The translations under genes were made by a program, and so were the position numbers. Source: Paracidovorax avenae (GTDB lineage: Bacteria > Pseudomonadota > Gammaproteobacteria > Burkholderiales > Burkholderiaceae_C). From it: a stretch of 64,000 nt of DNA. This document shows positions 9,278 to 18,355 of the stretch, piece after piece. The stretch spans positions 372,001 through 436,000 of the forward strand of contig NZ_CP156079.1 in NCBI RefSeq assembly GCF_040892545.1, written 5' to 3'. The notes below the pieces were generated by a model, which was given only the letters and a program-made list of their open reading frames with translations, searched no databases and was not told the DNA's origin. Every line of letters starts with the position of its first letter. Position 1 is the first letter of the stretch.

Positions 9278-9437
9278 GGCGGAGGCTTTTCTTTCACGGT
9301 GAGGCCGTGGCCCGCCATCGATCGGAAACGACCGATTGCGCGGTGCCGTCAGGCCTGCCTGGAAGAATGCCCGTACCCCGCTTTCGGGGCGTTGACCGGC
9401 ATCAAGGCTGGGTGGATACCCGGCCGTGGAGGGCCGC

Positions 9438-10076
9438 TCAGGTGCCGCCCACGTAGGGGTTGCTGCGCCGTTCGCGCCCGAAGGTGCTCTCCGGCCCGTG
9501 TCCGGGAATGAACACCGTCTCGTCGCCCATGGGCCACAGGCGCTGCACGATGCTGTCGATCAGGTCCTGGTGGTTGCCCTGGGGGAAGTCCGTGCGGCCG
9601 ATGCTGCCGGCGAACAGCACGTCGCCCACGAAGCAGCGCTGGATCTGCGGCGCATGGAACACCACGTGGCCAGGCGTGTGGCCGGGGCAGTGGCGGACGT
9701 GCAGCGTCTCGTTGCCGATCTGCACCGTGTCGCCGTCGTGCAGCCAGCGCGTGGGCGTGAAGGGCCGGGCGGGCGGGAAACCGAACATCGCGCTCTGCTG
9801 CGGCAGCCCGTCGATCCAGAACTGGTCGCCCGGGTGGGGGCCCGTGATCGGCAGCGAGAGCCGCTCGGCCAGTTCGCCCGCGCCGCCGGCATGGTCGATA
9901 TGGGCGTGCGTGAGCCAGATCTGCTCCAGCCGCAGTCCGCGGCGCTCCACCTCCGCGAGCACCTGGTCGAGGTCGCCGCCGGGATCGATCACGGCGGCCG
10001 CTTGCGAGCCGTCGCACCAGACGAGCGAGCAGTTCTGCTGGAAGGCGGTGACGGGGTGGGTGTGGTAGTGGAGCAT
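9438..10076 (-). CDS. MBL-fold metallo-hydrolase, glyoxalase II-like (YcbL type)
   Basis: A 212-residue soluble protein with the zinc motif THAHIDHAGG, followed by the H of HCPGHTPGH, the D of VGDVLFAGSIGRTDFPQG and the final FIPGHGPES. This set of metal ligands is that of short glyoxalase II homologues such as YcbL, which hydrolyse thioesters such as S-lactoylglutathione. Start is ATG at 10076; the frame is open further upstream but loses similarity. It diverges from the carboxypeptidase gene across a 172-bp gap. Confidence 0.9.
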   Translation of the reverse strand: MLHYHTHPVTAFQQNCSLVWCDGSQAAAVIDPGGDLDQVLAEVERRGLRLEQIWLTHAHIDHAGGAGELAERLSLPITGPHPGDQFWIDGLPQQSAMFGFPPARPFTPTRWLHDGDTVQIGNETLHVRHCPGHTPGHVVFHAPQIQRCFVGDVLFAGSIGRTDFPQGNHQDLIDSIVQRLWPMGDETVFIPGHGPESTFGRERRSNPYVGGT

Positions 10077-10248
10077 GGGGCTGGAAGGGGCGCGCTGAAA
10101 AGCATGATTGTTGCCGGCCCTGTGCCGCTCGAACAACCCCGGGACGCAGCAGCATCCCGACGTTGCCGTTGCGGGAGCGTGTCGCCGAAAGGCTCCATCC
10201 ATATCCATAATTGCCCCTTCCCACACCACCGAAGTCCCGGACAGACCC

Positions 10249-11538
10249 ATGCGCCACACTCAAATTTCGACCTTCGCACTTCGCCCCGTTGTCGTCGCAC
10301 TGTCCCTGGGTTTCGCCGCCGCAGCCGCGCATGCGGCACCTGTGGCCGAAGTGCACGACCTGGCCCGGAAGGAGCAGCCGGCCTTGCTGGACACTCTCCG
10401 CGATCTGGTCCAGATCGAGTCGGGCAGCAAGGACATCGAGGGGCTGAATCAGATCGCCGGGCTGATTGCCGGCCAGCTCAAGACCTTTGGCGGCACGGTG
10501 GAGGTTCTACAGCCCTCCGATGTCCACCGACTGGACGATACGCCTGAAAAGGTGGGCCCTGCGGTGAAGGCGGTATATCGGGGAACCGGCAGCAGGAAGA
10601 TCATGCTGATCGCCCACATGGATACGGTCTATCTCAAGGGCATGCTCAAGGACCAGCCGTTCCGGATAGAGGGCGACAAGGCTTACGGCCTGGGCATCTC
10701 CGACGACAAGCAGGGCGTCGCGCTGATCATCCACACGGTAGCGCTGCTGCACAAGCTCGGGTTCAAGGACTATGGCACCCTGACAGTGCTGGTCAACGGT
10801 GACGAGGAGATCAGTTCGCCCGGCTGGCGCAACACCATCACGCAACTCGCAGCGGACCAGGATGCGGTGTTCTCCTTCGAAGGCGGCGGCACGGACGGCA
10901 TGCTGCGACTGGCCACCAGCGGCATCGGTGCCGCCTATCTGACGGTGCAGGGCAAGGCGTCGCATGCGGGTGCAAAGCCCGAGGACGGTGTCAACGCGCT
11001 CTACGAACTGTCGCACCAACTGCTGCAACTCAAGGACCTGTCGAAGACCGAAGACGGGTTGAAGCTCAACTGGACCGTCGCCCATGCCGGCACCAACCGC
11101 AATGTGATCCCCGCCCAGGCCACCGCGCAGGCCGATGCCCGCGCGCTGAGGGTGTCGGACTTCGACGGGCTGGAGAAATCGCTGCAGGCCAGGGTACAGA
11201 CGAAACTGCTGCCGGCCTCCACGGTCACCGTGAAATTCGAGGTGCGCCGCCCGCCGTTGGAAGCGACCGATGCCTCGCGACGAGTGGCCGGCTACGGCAA
11301 GACTATCTACCAGGAACTGGGTTTGCCGCTGCAAGTCGCCGAAAGGGCCACCGGTGGCGGCACCGACGCAGCCTTCGCCGGACTGAAGACCCGGGGCGCC
11401 GTTGTCGAGGGCATGGGCCTGTCGGGCTACGGCGCTCATTCCAACGATGCCGAATACGTGCAGATCGGCACCATCGTGCCCCGCCTGTATCTGGCTACCA
11501 GGATGGTGATGGACGTTTCGCGCGACCGGATCAGGTAA
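10249..11538 (+). CDS. M20-family carboxypeptidase, glutamate carboxypeptidase type, exported
   Basis: A 429-residue protein with an N-terminal signal peptide (about 1-29, hydrophobic core VVVALSLGFAAAAAHA). The di-zinc metallopeptidase motifs are present: IAHMDTVYLKG, GISDDKQG, VNGDEEISSPG, and ATGGGTDAAFAG near the end. The layout matches carboxypeptidase G2-like enzymes that release C-terminal glutamate from folate and peptide derivatives in the periplasm. Start is ATG at 10249, which gives the intact signal peptide; the longer frame has none. Monocistronic. Confidence 0.9.
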   Translation: MRHTQISTFALRPVVVALSLGFAAAAAHAAPVAEVHDLARKEQPALLDTLRDLVQIESGSKDIEGLNQIAGLIAGQLKTFGGTVEVLQPSDVHRLDDTPEKVGPAVKAVYRGTGSRKIMLIAHMDTVYLKGMLKDQPFRIEGDKAYGLGISDDKQGVALIIHTVALLHKLGFKDYGTLTVLVNGDEEISSPGWRNTITQLAADQDAVFSFEGGGTDGMLRLATSGIGAAYLTVQGKASHAGAKPEDGVNALYELSHQLLQLKDLSKTEDGLKLNWTVAHAGTNRNVIPAQATAQADARALRVSDFDGLEKSLQARVQTKLLPASTVTVKFEVRRPPLEATDASRRVAGYGKTIYQELGLPLQVAERATGGGTDAAFAGLKTRGAVVEGMGLSGYGAHSNDAEYVQIGTIVPRLYLATRMVMDVSRDRIR

Positions 11539-11625
11539 CCCGGGCCGGGCAGGTCCCTTTTTCGAAAGAACCGCCATGGCCCTGGCCATGGAAGGCTTTC
11601 ATTCTCGCAACCCGATGGGGTCAAG

Positions 11626-12537
11626 ATGAACAAGCCTTTCATTTCCCTGTGCCCGGAGATCACCCGGGCCCACGCGCTCCTGCTGATGGACTGGCTGGAA
11701 GACGAGGGCGTGACCCGCTACCTGAGCGATGCGCGCGATGTCTCCCGGTCCATCGGGCAGGTGGTCGGCCGGGTCCAGCTGCCGGTGCTCACGCATCTGT
11801 TCAACCAGGGCGGCCGGTTCTTCATGGCCTGCGACCGGCACGACGTGCCCGTGGGCTTCGTCCGCCTCGTCAAGGACGGACCGGACTGCGAGATGGTCCT
11901 GGCCATCGGCGACCGCGCCAACTGGGGGCGCCGGCTCGGGGCCAGCGCGATCCGGGAAGGCATGAAGCTTGCCTTCTTCGACATGCGGGCCGAAAGGCTC
12001 ATCGCCAAAATCCATCCGGACAACGCGCGGTCGCTGAACGCTTTCCTGCGCAGCGGATTCGCGCTGCACAGCGAAGGGCCTTCGGTGACGTCCCTGGCCA
12101 TGGGCGCGGACCGCTATCTCCGGCTCCTGCGCGAATGCCCCGCGGCCGGCACTCCGGCCATCCACGTCACCGAGATCGACGAAGCCCGGCTCCGGGAGCT
12201 TGTCGCGTTCCACCAGGACCCGGAGATCTTCGAGCTGGAGCACGAGATCGAGCGGGCCACGGTCGTCGCTCCGCGGCAGGTGGCGGAGGACGTCGTCACG
12301 ATGAATTCCAGGGCTCTGCTGGAGGTGGACAACGAAACGGTGGAAGTGGCGCTGGTCTATCCGCAGGATGCGGACGAGCCTGCAGGCAGGCATTCCGTCT
12401 GCTCGGGCCTGGGCACGGCGATCCTGGGCTACCGGGAGGGCGATGCCTTCCGCTGGCGGATCGCGGACCGGACGCGCCGCATCCGTGTGCGGAAAGTGCT
12501 GTACCAGCCGGAAGCCCGGGGCGATTTCCACCTGTAG
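11626..12537 (+). CDS. Fusion of GNAT N-acetyltransferase and Rnk nucleoside-diphosphate-kinase regulator
   Basis: A 303-residue two-domain protein. Residues 1-165 look like a GNAT acetyltransferase, with an acetyl-CoA-loop-like NWGRRLGASAIREG at about 99-112 and the late motif NARSLNAFLRSGFALH. Residues 178-303 match Rnk along their whole length, including DVVTMNSR (222-229), LVYPQDAD, and the C-terminal YQPEARGD (293-300). Rnk is related to the C-terminal domain of GreA/GreB and binds RNA polymerase in Escherichia coli. The fusion suggests acetylation linked to transcription or nucleotide balance, which is inference. Convergent with the GAF gene. Confidence 0.88.
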   Translation: MNKPFISLCPEITRAHALLLMDWLEDEGVTRYLSDARDVSRSIGQVVGRVQLPVLTHLFNQGGRFFMACDRHDVPVGFVRLVKDGPDCEMVLAIGDRANWGRRLGASAIREGMKLAFFDMRAERLIAKIHPDNARSLNAFLRSGFALHSEGPSVTSLAMGADRYLRLLRECPAAGTPAIHVTEIDEARLRELVAFHQDPEIFELEHEIERATVVAPRQVAEDVVTMNSRALLEVDNETVEVALVYPQDADEPAGRHSVCSGLGTAILGYREGDAFRWRIADRTRRIRVRKVLYQPEARGDFHL

Positions 12538-12567
12538 GCCGCAGCGGCGCCGACGGCGCCGGCCTGC

Positions 12568-13092
12568 TCAGCGGGCGGAAGCCGGCTTTCCGGAACCAGG
12601 CTCGAGCCGCGATGCCAGCAAATCGGCCGTGTACCGCAGTCGGCCGATGTCGGCCTCCGGGTGGACCCCCCGGCTGAAGCAGCACAGCGTGCCATAGACC
12701 CCGCCCCCCGGCAGGCGCACCGGCGTGCTCAGCAGCGTACCCACGGAATACCCCGGATCCGGGGCCTTCCCCGCCTTGACGTAGGCGGCAGCGTTCTCCA
12801 CGCGTTCCGGCAGCCGTCCCTCGATGACGTGCTGGCACCAGGTTTCCTCGACCGGGTCGGACGTGCCTGCCGGAAGGGGATCGAAGCCCGGGGCGTGGTC
12901 CACGGCCTGGATCGTGCGGCGCCCGTCCGCGATCTGCGACACGAAGGCCACGTCCATGTCCAGCCGCGTGCGCAGCAGGCGCAGCACCGCGGGCACGGCC
13001 GAGGGAAGAGCGGGGTCGGCGGAATCGCAGGTGGCGACCAGCAGTTCCGAAATCTTCACGTCCAGGTCGTCGGGGTCGTAGTCCAGGAACAT
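12568..13092 (-). CDS. GAF-domain protein
   Basis: A 174-residue soluble protein made of one GAF domain: LRTRLDMDVAFVSQIADGRRTIQAVDH, WCQHVIEGRLPE and TPVRLPGGGVYGTLCCFSR are typical strands of this ligand- or light-sensing fold. No output domain is attached, so it may sense a small molecule or redox state and act through a partner. It diverges from a LysR gene with 47 bp between starts. The conserved WCQ cysteine resembles the position used for bilin or redox sensing in some GAF domains, but its role here is unknown. Confidence 0.8.
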   Translation of the reverse strand: MFLDYDPDDLDVKISELLVATCDSADPALPSAVPAVLRLLRTRLDMDVAFVSQIADGRRTIQAVDHAPGFDPLPAGTSDPVEETWCQHVIEGRLPERVENAAAYVKAGKAPDPGYSVGTLLSTPVRLPGGGVYGTLCCFSRGVHPEADIGRLRYTADLLASRLEPGSGKPASAR

Positions 13093-13139
13093 GCCGGCCA
13101 GTCTAAGCCCTTGCCCGCGGCGGGTGCAAGAATGCCCGC

Positions 13140-14069
13140 ATGCTTACCCACCGGCAGTTGCGCTATTTCGTGGAGATCGTGGATGCTGGCAGCTTCAGCC
13201 TGGCGGCCGAGCGGCTCTTCATTGCCCAGTCGGCACTGAGCCGGCAGGTCCGTGAGATGGAGGACGCCCTGCAGGCCCGGCTGCTCGAGCGCGGGACGCG
13301 CCACCTCGAGATGACGGCCGCCGGCCGGTCGCTCTACACCGATGCCCGTGCGATCCTGTCCGCGCTGGAAGCGGCTGCTGCGCGGGTCGCCCATGCGCAG
13401 CACGGCACCGAAGGCACGTTGCGGCTCCTGCACTCCAGTTCCGTTCCGCTCGCGCCGCCGCTGCTGGCCGTGCTGCGCGCGCATGCGCGCGACTGCCCCG
13501 GGGTGTCCGTCGAGGTGTCGCAGGCCTCCTCCGAACACCAGCCGCTCGACATCAGCGAGGGACGCGCCGACGTGGGGCTGGCGCGCGCGCCGATCCTGCG
13601 CCGCCATGCCGGCGTGCAGTACGTGCCGCTCTACGATGAGCCGCTGGTGGCCGCGGTGCCCGAGGGGCACGCGCTGGCGCAGCGCGCGGGCGTCGGCTTC
13701 GCGGAGTTGCGCGGGGAGTGTTTCGTGGCCACTCCGCACCTGGAGCGCGGCGGCCTCAGCCACCGGGTCGCGGAACTGTGCCGCGACCACGGGTTCCAGC
13801 CACGCGCGGCCGTGGTGCGTTCACGCAAATGGGCGCAGCTGGCACTGGTCCAGGCCGGCTTCGGCATCGCCGTCGTGCCCGCATCGATGGGCCGGCTCGC
13901 GCCGCCGGGCGTGCGCACGGTCTCCCTGGAAGGGCCCGGCTGCACCAGCAACGTGATGGCCCTCTGGCGCGACGACGCACCGGCCGTGGCGATGCGTTTC
14001 GCCGAGCGGCTGCGCGCCGCGCCGTGGGCCGGCGCCACGGACGAGACCCCGGCCGGCGTTCCCAGCTGA
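13140..14069 (+). CDS. LysR-family transcriptional regulator
   Basis: A 309-residue regulator beginning MLTHRQLRYFVEIVDAGSFSLAAERLFIAQSALSRQVREME, the winged-helix DNA-binding domain of LysR proteins (1-60). A periplasmic-binding-like co-inducer domain (about 90-295) follows. Start is ATG at 13140. Its nearest co-directional neighbour is a TSUP permease gene starting 95 bp after its end, so an anion exporter is a plausible target. The inducer is unknown. Confidence 0.92.
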   Translation: MLTHRQLRYFVEIVDAGSFSLAAERLFIAQSALSRQVREMEDALQARLLERGTRHLEMTAAGRSLYTDARAILSALEAAAARVAHAQHGTEGTLRLLHSSSVPLAPPLLAVLRAHARDCPGVSVEVSQASSEHQPLDISEGRADVGLARAPILRRHAGVQYVPLYDEPLVAAVPEGHALAQRAGVGFAELRGECFVATPHLERGGLSHRVAELCRDHGFQPRAAVVRSRKWAQLALVQAGFGIAVVPASMGRLAPPGVRTVSLEGPGCTSNVMALWRDDAPAVAMRFAERLRAAPWAGATDETPAGVPS

Positions 14070-14163
14070 TTTCGAGATAAGTGGGCGCCGCATTCCATAT
14101 TGGCGCGCACCGGCCCCCGCCGGTAGATTGGGCGGCTTCTTCCTTCCTGCCCAGCTTCGCACC

Positions 14164-14931
14164 GTGGATGCCTTCCAGTCCCTGTCCCTGCCGCTGCCAC
14201 CCTGGCCCCTGCTCGTCGTCTGCCTGGGCGTGGCGGTGGCCTATGTCATCTTCGGCATCGCCGGTTTCGGCACCGCGCTGGTGGCCGGGCCGGTGCTCGC
14301 GCAGTTCGTGCCCGTCGCGACCATCGTGCCGTTGCTGGCGCTGCTCGATTTCGCCGCCGCGGGCGTGAATGTCGCGCGCGACGGCAAGGCCGCCGATACG
14401 GCCGAGCTCCGGCGGATCGTGCCGGCGATGGCGCTCGGCAGCCTCGCGGGGGCGGCGCTCCTGCTGCTCGGGCACCCGGATGCGCTGCTGCTCGCGCTGG
14501 GCGTCTTCGCGGTGGCCTACGCTCTGTACACGCTGAGCGGCTACAAGGCCGGCACGGCGTTCGGCGCGGGCGCGGCCTGGCCGTTCGGCCTCGTGGGCGG
14601 CGTGTTCTCGGCCCTGTTCGGCAGTGGCGGCTTCCTCTACGCCATCTACCTCGGCGGCCGCATCGCGGAGCCCGCGCGCTTCCGCGTGACCCAGTCCACG
14701 CTCATCGGGTTGTCCACGCTGACGCGCGCCGTGCTGTTCCTGCTCGCGGGCGTCTATGCGGACCGCGCGATCCTCGTGCTGGCGGCGGTGCTGGCGCCGG
14801 CCATGCTCCTGGGCACCGCGGTGGGCCGCCGCGTCACCCTCGCGCTACCGCGCGCGCAGTTCCTGCGCATCGTCAGCGCCGTCGTCCTGTGTTCGGGGGC
14901 GGCGCTGATCTGGCGGTATCTGGCGCGGTGA
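14164..14931 (+). CDS. TauE/SafE (TSUP) family membrane permease
   Basis: A 255-residue membrane protein with seven to eight helices. It opens with PWPLLVVCLGVAVAYVIFGIAGFGTALVAGP and has the second-half repeat FGLVGGVFSALFGSGGFLYAIYLGGR, both typical of TSUP sulfite/sulfoacetate exporters. No in-frame ATG precedes the first helix; I chose GTG at 14164, while TTG at 14128 is the alternative. It follows a LysR gene on the same strand. Its 3' end overlaps the opposite-strand small gene by 87 bp. Confidence 0.8.
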   Translation: MDAFQSLSLPLPPWPLLVVCLGVAVAYVIFGIAGFGTALVAGPVLAQFVPVATIVPLLALLDFAAAGVNVARDGKAADTAELRRIVPAMALGSLAGAALLLLGHPDALLLALGVFAVAYALYTLSGYKAGTAFGAGAAWPFGLVGGVFSALFGSGGFLYAIYLGGRIAEPARFRVTQSTLIGLSTLTRAVLFLLAGVYADRAILVLAAVLAPAMLLGTAVGRRVTLALPRAQFLRIVSAVVLCSGAALIWRYLAR

Positions 14932-15141
14932 TCGCCGAAGGGGCCGGGCCTGCTCGCGGGCGTCGGCGCTCAGCTCGGAGCAGTGGAACGCCTGCCACAC
15001 CAGCCTGTCCCGTTCCTCGCAGAACCAGAAGCAGATGACGGAGCCGTCGCCGTTGTCGCAGGTCACCAGCATGCGGGTGTTCCCGTTCCGGGAGCGTACG
15101 TACATCCCGGGGCGGAGGAAGGGAATGTTCTGTGTGCGCAT
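14845..15141 (-). CDS. Small protein, DUF2158-like N-terminal part
   Basis: A 98-residue ORF starting at ATG 15141. Residues 8-55 read LRPGMYVRSRNGNTRMLVTC, then WFCEERDRLVWQAFHCSEL; this resembles the short DUF2158/YodC beta-fold family (pattern: gly-rich, M-V, W-F, F-x-x-x-x-L). The last 40 residues are Arg/Gln-rich and overlap the antisense end of the TSUP gene, so the tail may be extra. No function is known for the family. Moderate confidence that it is real, because the conserved-looking part lies outside the overlap. Confidence 0.5.
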   Translation of the reverse strand: MRTQNIPFLRPGMYVRSRNGNTRMLVTCDNGDGSVICFWFCEERDRLVWQAFHCSELSADAREQARPLRRSPRQIPPDQRRPRTQDDGADDAQELRAR

Positions 15142-15227
15142 GGCGCCATTGAAGCGCCGCCGGGCCGTGCGGCCTTGCGCTCGCGCAAGCCTGCCCGCAG
15201 GACCCGGCGCGGTCCTACAGGGGCGCC

Positions 15228-16124
15228 TCAATGTCCGGGCCCGGCCAGCCGTGCGGCCAGGAAATCGAGGAAGCAGGCGATGCGCGAAGCGAGTTGCGTG
15301 TTGCGGTAGTACACCGCGCTGATGGGTTGCCGCACGTCGGCCGTTTCCCGGGCCAGCAGTTGCACGAGGTCGCCGCGTTCGCGGTCCCGCGCGGTCATGA
15401 AGTCCGCCAGGCAGGCGATGCCGGCGCCCTGCAGCGCCAGCTGGCGCAGGGTTTCGCCGCTGGAGGCCGCGATGTCCGGCGTGGCGGTCCAGGCGTCGCC
15501 ATGCGGGCCGCGCAGGGGCCAGAGGTTGAGCGCCTCGGGCTGGGTGAATCCCAGCAGGGTGTGCTGCGCCAGGGCCGCTGCCGACTTCGGCCGGCCGTGC
15601 GTGGCCACGTAGGCAGGGCTGGCGAGCACGCGCAGGCGGCTGGAGCCCAGCGGGCGCGCGTGCAGCGTGGAGTCGCGCAGGGCGCCGATGCGGATGGCGA
15701 CATCCGTGCGCCGCTCCAGCAGGTCGATGTTGCGCTCGTCGGTGTCCAGTTCCAGGGCGATCTGCGGGTAGGCATCGCGGAAGGCCGGCACCAGCGGTGC
15801 CACCACGTGCAGCATGAACGGCGTGGCGGCGTTCACGCGCAGGCGTCCCGCGGGCTGGTGCCGGCGCGCGGCCATGTGCTCTTCCGCCTCGTCCAGGGCC
15901 GCGAGGATGGCACGGGCACGCGTGAGGAAGGCGTGGCCTTCTTCCGTGAGCGCGATGCGGCGCGTGGTGCGGCGCAGCAGCGTCGTGTCGAGCTTCTTCT
16001 CCAGGCGTGCCAGAGCCCGGCTGACGCCCGATGCCGTCTGGTCCAGCTGCGCGGCGGCGGCGGTGACGGAGCCGGCGTCCACCACGGCGGCGAAGGCCTG
16101 CAGTTCTTCCAGGGTGGTTTTCAT
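15228..16124 (-). CDS. LysR-family transcriptional regulator
   Basis: A 298-residue regulator starting at ATG 16124 (MKTTLEELQAFAAVVDAGS). The helix-turn-helix covers 1-60 (VTAAAAQLDQTASGVSRALARLE), and the effector domain resembles the large CrgA/AaeR-like group (SSRLRVLASPAYVATHGRP). A longer frame to 16199 lacks family sequence. It diverges from an MFS exporter followed by an aldo-keto reductase. A 17-bp palindrome in the 119-bp gap is the likely operator, so these two genes are the likely targets. Confidence 0.92.
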   Translation of the reverse strand: MKTTLEELQAFAAVVDAGSVTAAAAQLDQTASGVSRALARLEKKLDTTLLRRTTRRIALTEEGHAFLTRARAILAALDEAEEHMAARRHQPAGRLRVNAATPFMLHVVAPLVPAFRDAYPQIALELDTDERNIDLLERRTDVAIRIGALRDSTLHARPLGSSRLRVLASPAYVATHGRPKSAAALAQHTLLGFTQPEALNLWPLRGPHGDAWTATPDIAASSGETLRQLALQGAGIACLADFMTARDRERGDLVQLLARETADVRQPISAVYYRNTQLASRIACFLDFLAARLAGPGH

Positions 16125-16146
16125 GAGGGCGGATTGTTGACTGCGA

Positions 16147-16163
16147 GGCAAATATATTCTGCC
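16147..16163. promoter_or_regulatory. Candidate LysR operator, 17-bp palindrome
   Basis: The sequence GGCA-aatatattc-TGCC is a symmetric 17-bp element with an AT-rich centre in the gap between the divergent LysR and MFS genes. It fits the interrupted-dyad pattern bound by LysR dimers. Its role is inferred from position and symmetry. Confidence 0.4.
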
Positions 16164-16243
16164 GATCATGGGCTTTTTCCGCAAAGGTGAAGCGCCCACA
16201 CTCCTGGCATCGATCTTTTTCTGTGCCCCAAGGAGTGCTTCCC

Positions 16244-17446
16244 ATGCCCATTGCCCTGTTCGCGCTGACGCTCGGCGCCTTCGCCATCGGCACGACGGAA
16301 TTCGTCATCGTCGGGCTGCTGCCCACCGTGGCCGCGGACCTCGGCATCGGCCTGCCCTCGGCCGGCCTGCTCGTCAGCCTGTATGCGCTGGGCGTGGCCG
16401 TCGGCGCCCCGGTGCTCACCGCGCTCACCGGCCGGCTGCCTCGCAAGGCCCTGCTGCTGGCGCTCATGGCGCTGTTCACCGCCGGCAACCTGCTGGCCTG
16501 GCAGGCCCCGGGCTACGGCACGCTGGTGGCCGCGCGCGTGCTCACCGGGCTCGCGCACGGCGTGTTCTTCTCGATCGGCTCGACCATCGCCACCGGCCTG
16601 GTGCCGCGGGAGAAGGCCGCCAGCGCCATCGCCACGCTGTTCGCGGGGCTCACGGTGGCGCTGGTCACCGGCGTGCCGCTGGGCACCTTCATCGGCCAGC
16701 ACTTCGGCTGGCGCGAAACCTTCCTCGCCGTGGCGGGGCTCGGCATGCTGGCCTTCGCGGGCAGCGCGCTCTTCGTGCCGCGGCGCATCGCGCACGTGCC
16801 GCCGGCCTCGCTCCTGCAGCAGGCCCGCGTGCTGGCCGAGCCGCGGCTGCTGCTGGTCTATGCCAAGACGGCCATCGGCTACGGCGGCACCTTCATCCCG
16901 TTCACTTTCCTCGCGCCCATCCTGACCGGCGTGTCGGGTTTCAGCGAAAGCGCGGTGGGCTGGGTGATGCTGGTGTACGGTGTCTCGGTGGCCGCGGGCA
17001 ACCTCTGGGGCGGCCGGCTGGCCGACCGCCTGGGGCCCATCGCCGCGCTGCGCATCATCTTCGCGCTGCTGGCCGCCGTGCTGCTGCTCCTGCAGTTCAC
17101 CGCGCCGCATCCCTGGCTGGCCGTGGGCACGGTGCTGCTCTGGGGCGCGGTGGCCTTCGGCAACGTGCCGGGCCTGCAGCTGTACGTGGTGCGCCAGGCC
17201 GAGCGCGTCGCGCCGCAGGCCGTGGACGTGGCCTCGGGCCTGAACATCGCCGCGTTCAACCTGGGCATCGCCGGCGCGGCGTGGGCCGGGGGACTGATCG
17301 TGACGCACCTGGGCCTCATGCACACGCCCTGGATCGGCGCCGTCGTGGTGCTGGGCGCGCTGGCGCTCACCCAGGCCAGCGGCGTGCTCGACGCCCGCGG
17401 CGGGGCTGCCGTGCGCGGGGGGCGTCCGGCGGCCGCGGGCCACTGA
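16244..17446 (+). CDS. MFS transporter, AraJ/YdhP-like drug:proton antiporter
   Basis: A 400-residue, twelve-helix transporter. The N-terminus [29 protein letters not shown] and the second motif [19 protein letters not shown] place it with the YdhP/AraJ (DHA1) group of exporters. Start is ATG at 16244, preceded by AAGGAG at a good distance; the longer frame to 16187 has no such site. It faces a LysR gene across a shared promoter and is followed after 59 bp by an aldo-keto reductase gene. Substrate unknown. Confidence 0.9.
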   Translation: MPIALFALTLGAFAIGTTEFVIVGLLPTVAADLGIGLPSAGLLVSLYALGVAVGAPVLTALTGRLPRKALLLALMALFTAGNLLAWQAPGYGTLVAARVLTGLAHGVFFSIGSTIATGLVPREKAASAIATLFAGLTVALVTGVPLGTFIGQHFGWRETFLAVAGLGMLAFAGSALFVPRRIAHVPPASLLQQARVLAEPRLLLVYAKTAIGYGGTFIPFTFLAPILTGVSGFSESAVGWVMLVYGVSVAAGNLWGGRLADRLGPIAALRIIFALLAAVLLLLQFTAPHPWLAVGTVLLWGAVAFGNVPGLQLYVVRQAERVAPQAVDVASGLNIAAFNLGIAGAAWAGGLIVTHLGLMHTPWIGAVVVLGALALTQASGVLDARGGAAVRGGRPAAAGH

Positions 17447-17465
17447 GGCGCGGGGGCCGGCCCAT

Positions 17466-17488
17466 CCATTCATTCGTTCATTCATTCA
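17466..17488 (+). repeat. Short ATTC tetranucleotide tract
   Basis: About five imperfect ATTC/GTTC units lie between the MFS stop and the ribosome-binding site of the aldo-keto reductase gene. Slippage could change spacing to upstream signals, but the tract is interrupted and short. Confidence 0.5.
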
Positions 17489-17505
17489 CCGACAAGGAGT
17501 TTTCC

Positions 17506-18339
17506 ATGCAGGCATCCGCTTCCCTCTCCACGCAGCCGCCCGTGCCGCCTTTCGGCATGGGCACGTTCCGGCTCAAGGGCCAGGCCGCCATCGATTCGGT
17601 GGCGAATGCCCTCGACCTCGGCTACCGCCATGTGGACACCGCGCAGATCTACGGCAACGAGGCCGAGGTGGGCCAGGCGGTCGCCGCCAGCGGCGTGGCC
17701 CGGGGCGACCTCTACCTCACCACCAAGGTCTGGACCGACCATCTCGCCGCCAGCCGGCTCGTTCCCAGCCTGGAGGAAAGCCTCGAAAAGCTGCGCACGG
17801 ACCATGTCGATCTGGCGCTGATCCACTGGCCCTCGCCCGGCGGTGCCGTGCCGCTGGCCGAAAGTCTGGAAGCGCTGGCCGAAGCGCGGGCCCGCGGGCT
17901 CGCACGGCGCATCGGCGTGTCGAACTTCACGGTGTCGCTCCTGCGCGAGGCGGTGGCCGCCGTGGGGGCAGACATGATCGCCACGAACCAGATCGAGCTG
18001 CACCCCTACCTGCAGAACCGGGCGGTGGTGGATTTCGCGCGCAGCCAGGGCATCCACATCACCTCCTACATGACGCTGGGCTACGGCCAGATGCTGCAGG
18101 ATGCAGAGATCCAGGCGATCGCGCAGGAATGCAGCGCCACGCCGGCCCAGGTCGCGCTGGCATGGGCGATGCAGTCGGGCTTCGCCGTGATTCCTTCGTC
18201 CACGCGCCGCGAGCATCTGGCCTCCAACCTGCGCGCCACGCAGTTGCGGCTGGAGGAGACCCATAAGCAGCGCATCGCCGCGCTGGACCGCGGCGGCCGC
18301 CTGGTAAACCCGGAAGGGCTGGCGCCAGCCTGGGATTGA
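17506..18339 (+). CDS. Aldo-keto reductase, DkgB-like
   Basis: A 277-residue NADPH-dependent reductase with the catalytic tetrad D44, Y49, K74 and H107 (motifs [17 protein letters not shown]). Cofactor-binding residues appear in [14 protein letters not shown] near the C-terminus. The family reduces aldehydes and ketoacids, such as 2,5-diketogluconate or methylglyoxal, in the cytoplasm. Start is ATG at 17506 with AAGGAG upstream. It likely forms one unit with the preceding MFS gene: reduce the toxic carbonyl, export the product. Confidence 0.92.
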   Translation: MQASASLSTQPPVPPFGMGTFRLKGQAAIDSVANALDLGYRHVDTAQIYGNEAEVGQAVAASGVARGDLYLTTKVWTDHLAASRLVPSLEESLEKLRTDHVDLALIHWPSPGGAVPLAESLEALAEARARGLARRIGVSNFTVSLLREAVAAVGADMIATNQIELHPYLQNRAVVDFARSQGIHITSYMTLGYGQMLQDAEIQAIAQECSATPAQVALAWAMQSGFAVIPSSTRREHLASNLRATQLRLEETHKQRIAALDRGGRLVNPEGLAPAWD

Positions 18340-18355
18340 GGCCGTTGCCCGGGCT

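Noticed and set aside
12546..12560. GGCGCC-gac-GGCGCC palindrome between GNAT-Rnk and GAF genes
   Set aside because: Short, very GC-rich and without U-tract; likely chance in such sequence.
17466..17488. ATTC repeat as a phase-variation tract
   Set aside because: Only about five interrupted units outside the coding sequence and the ribosome-binding site; listed as a repeat but not as a switch.
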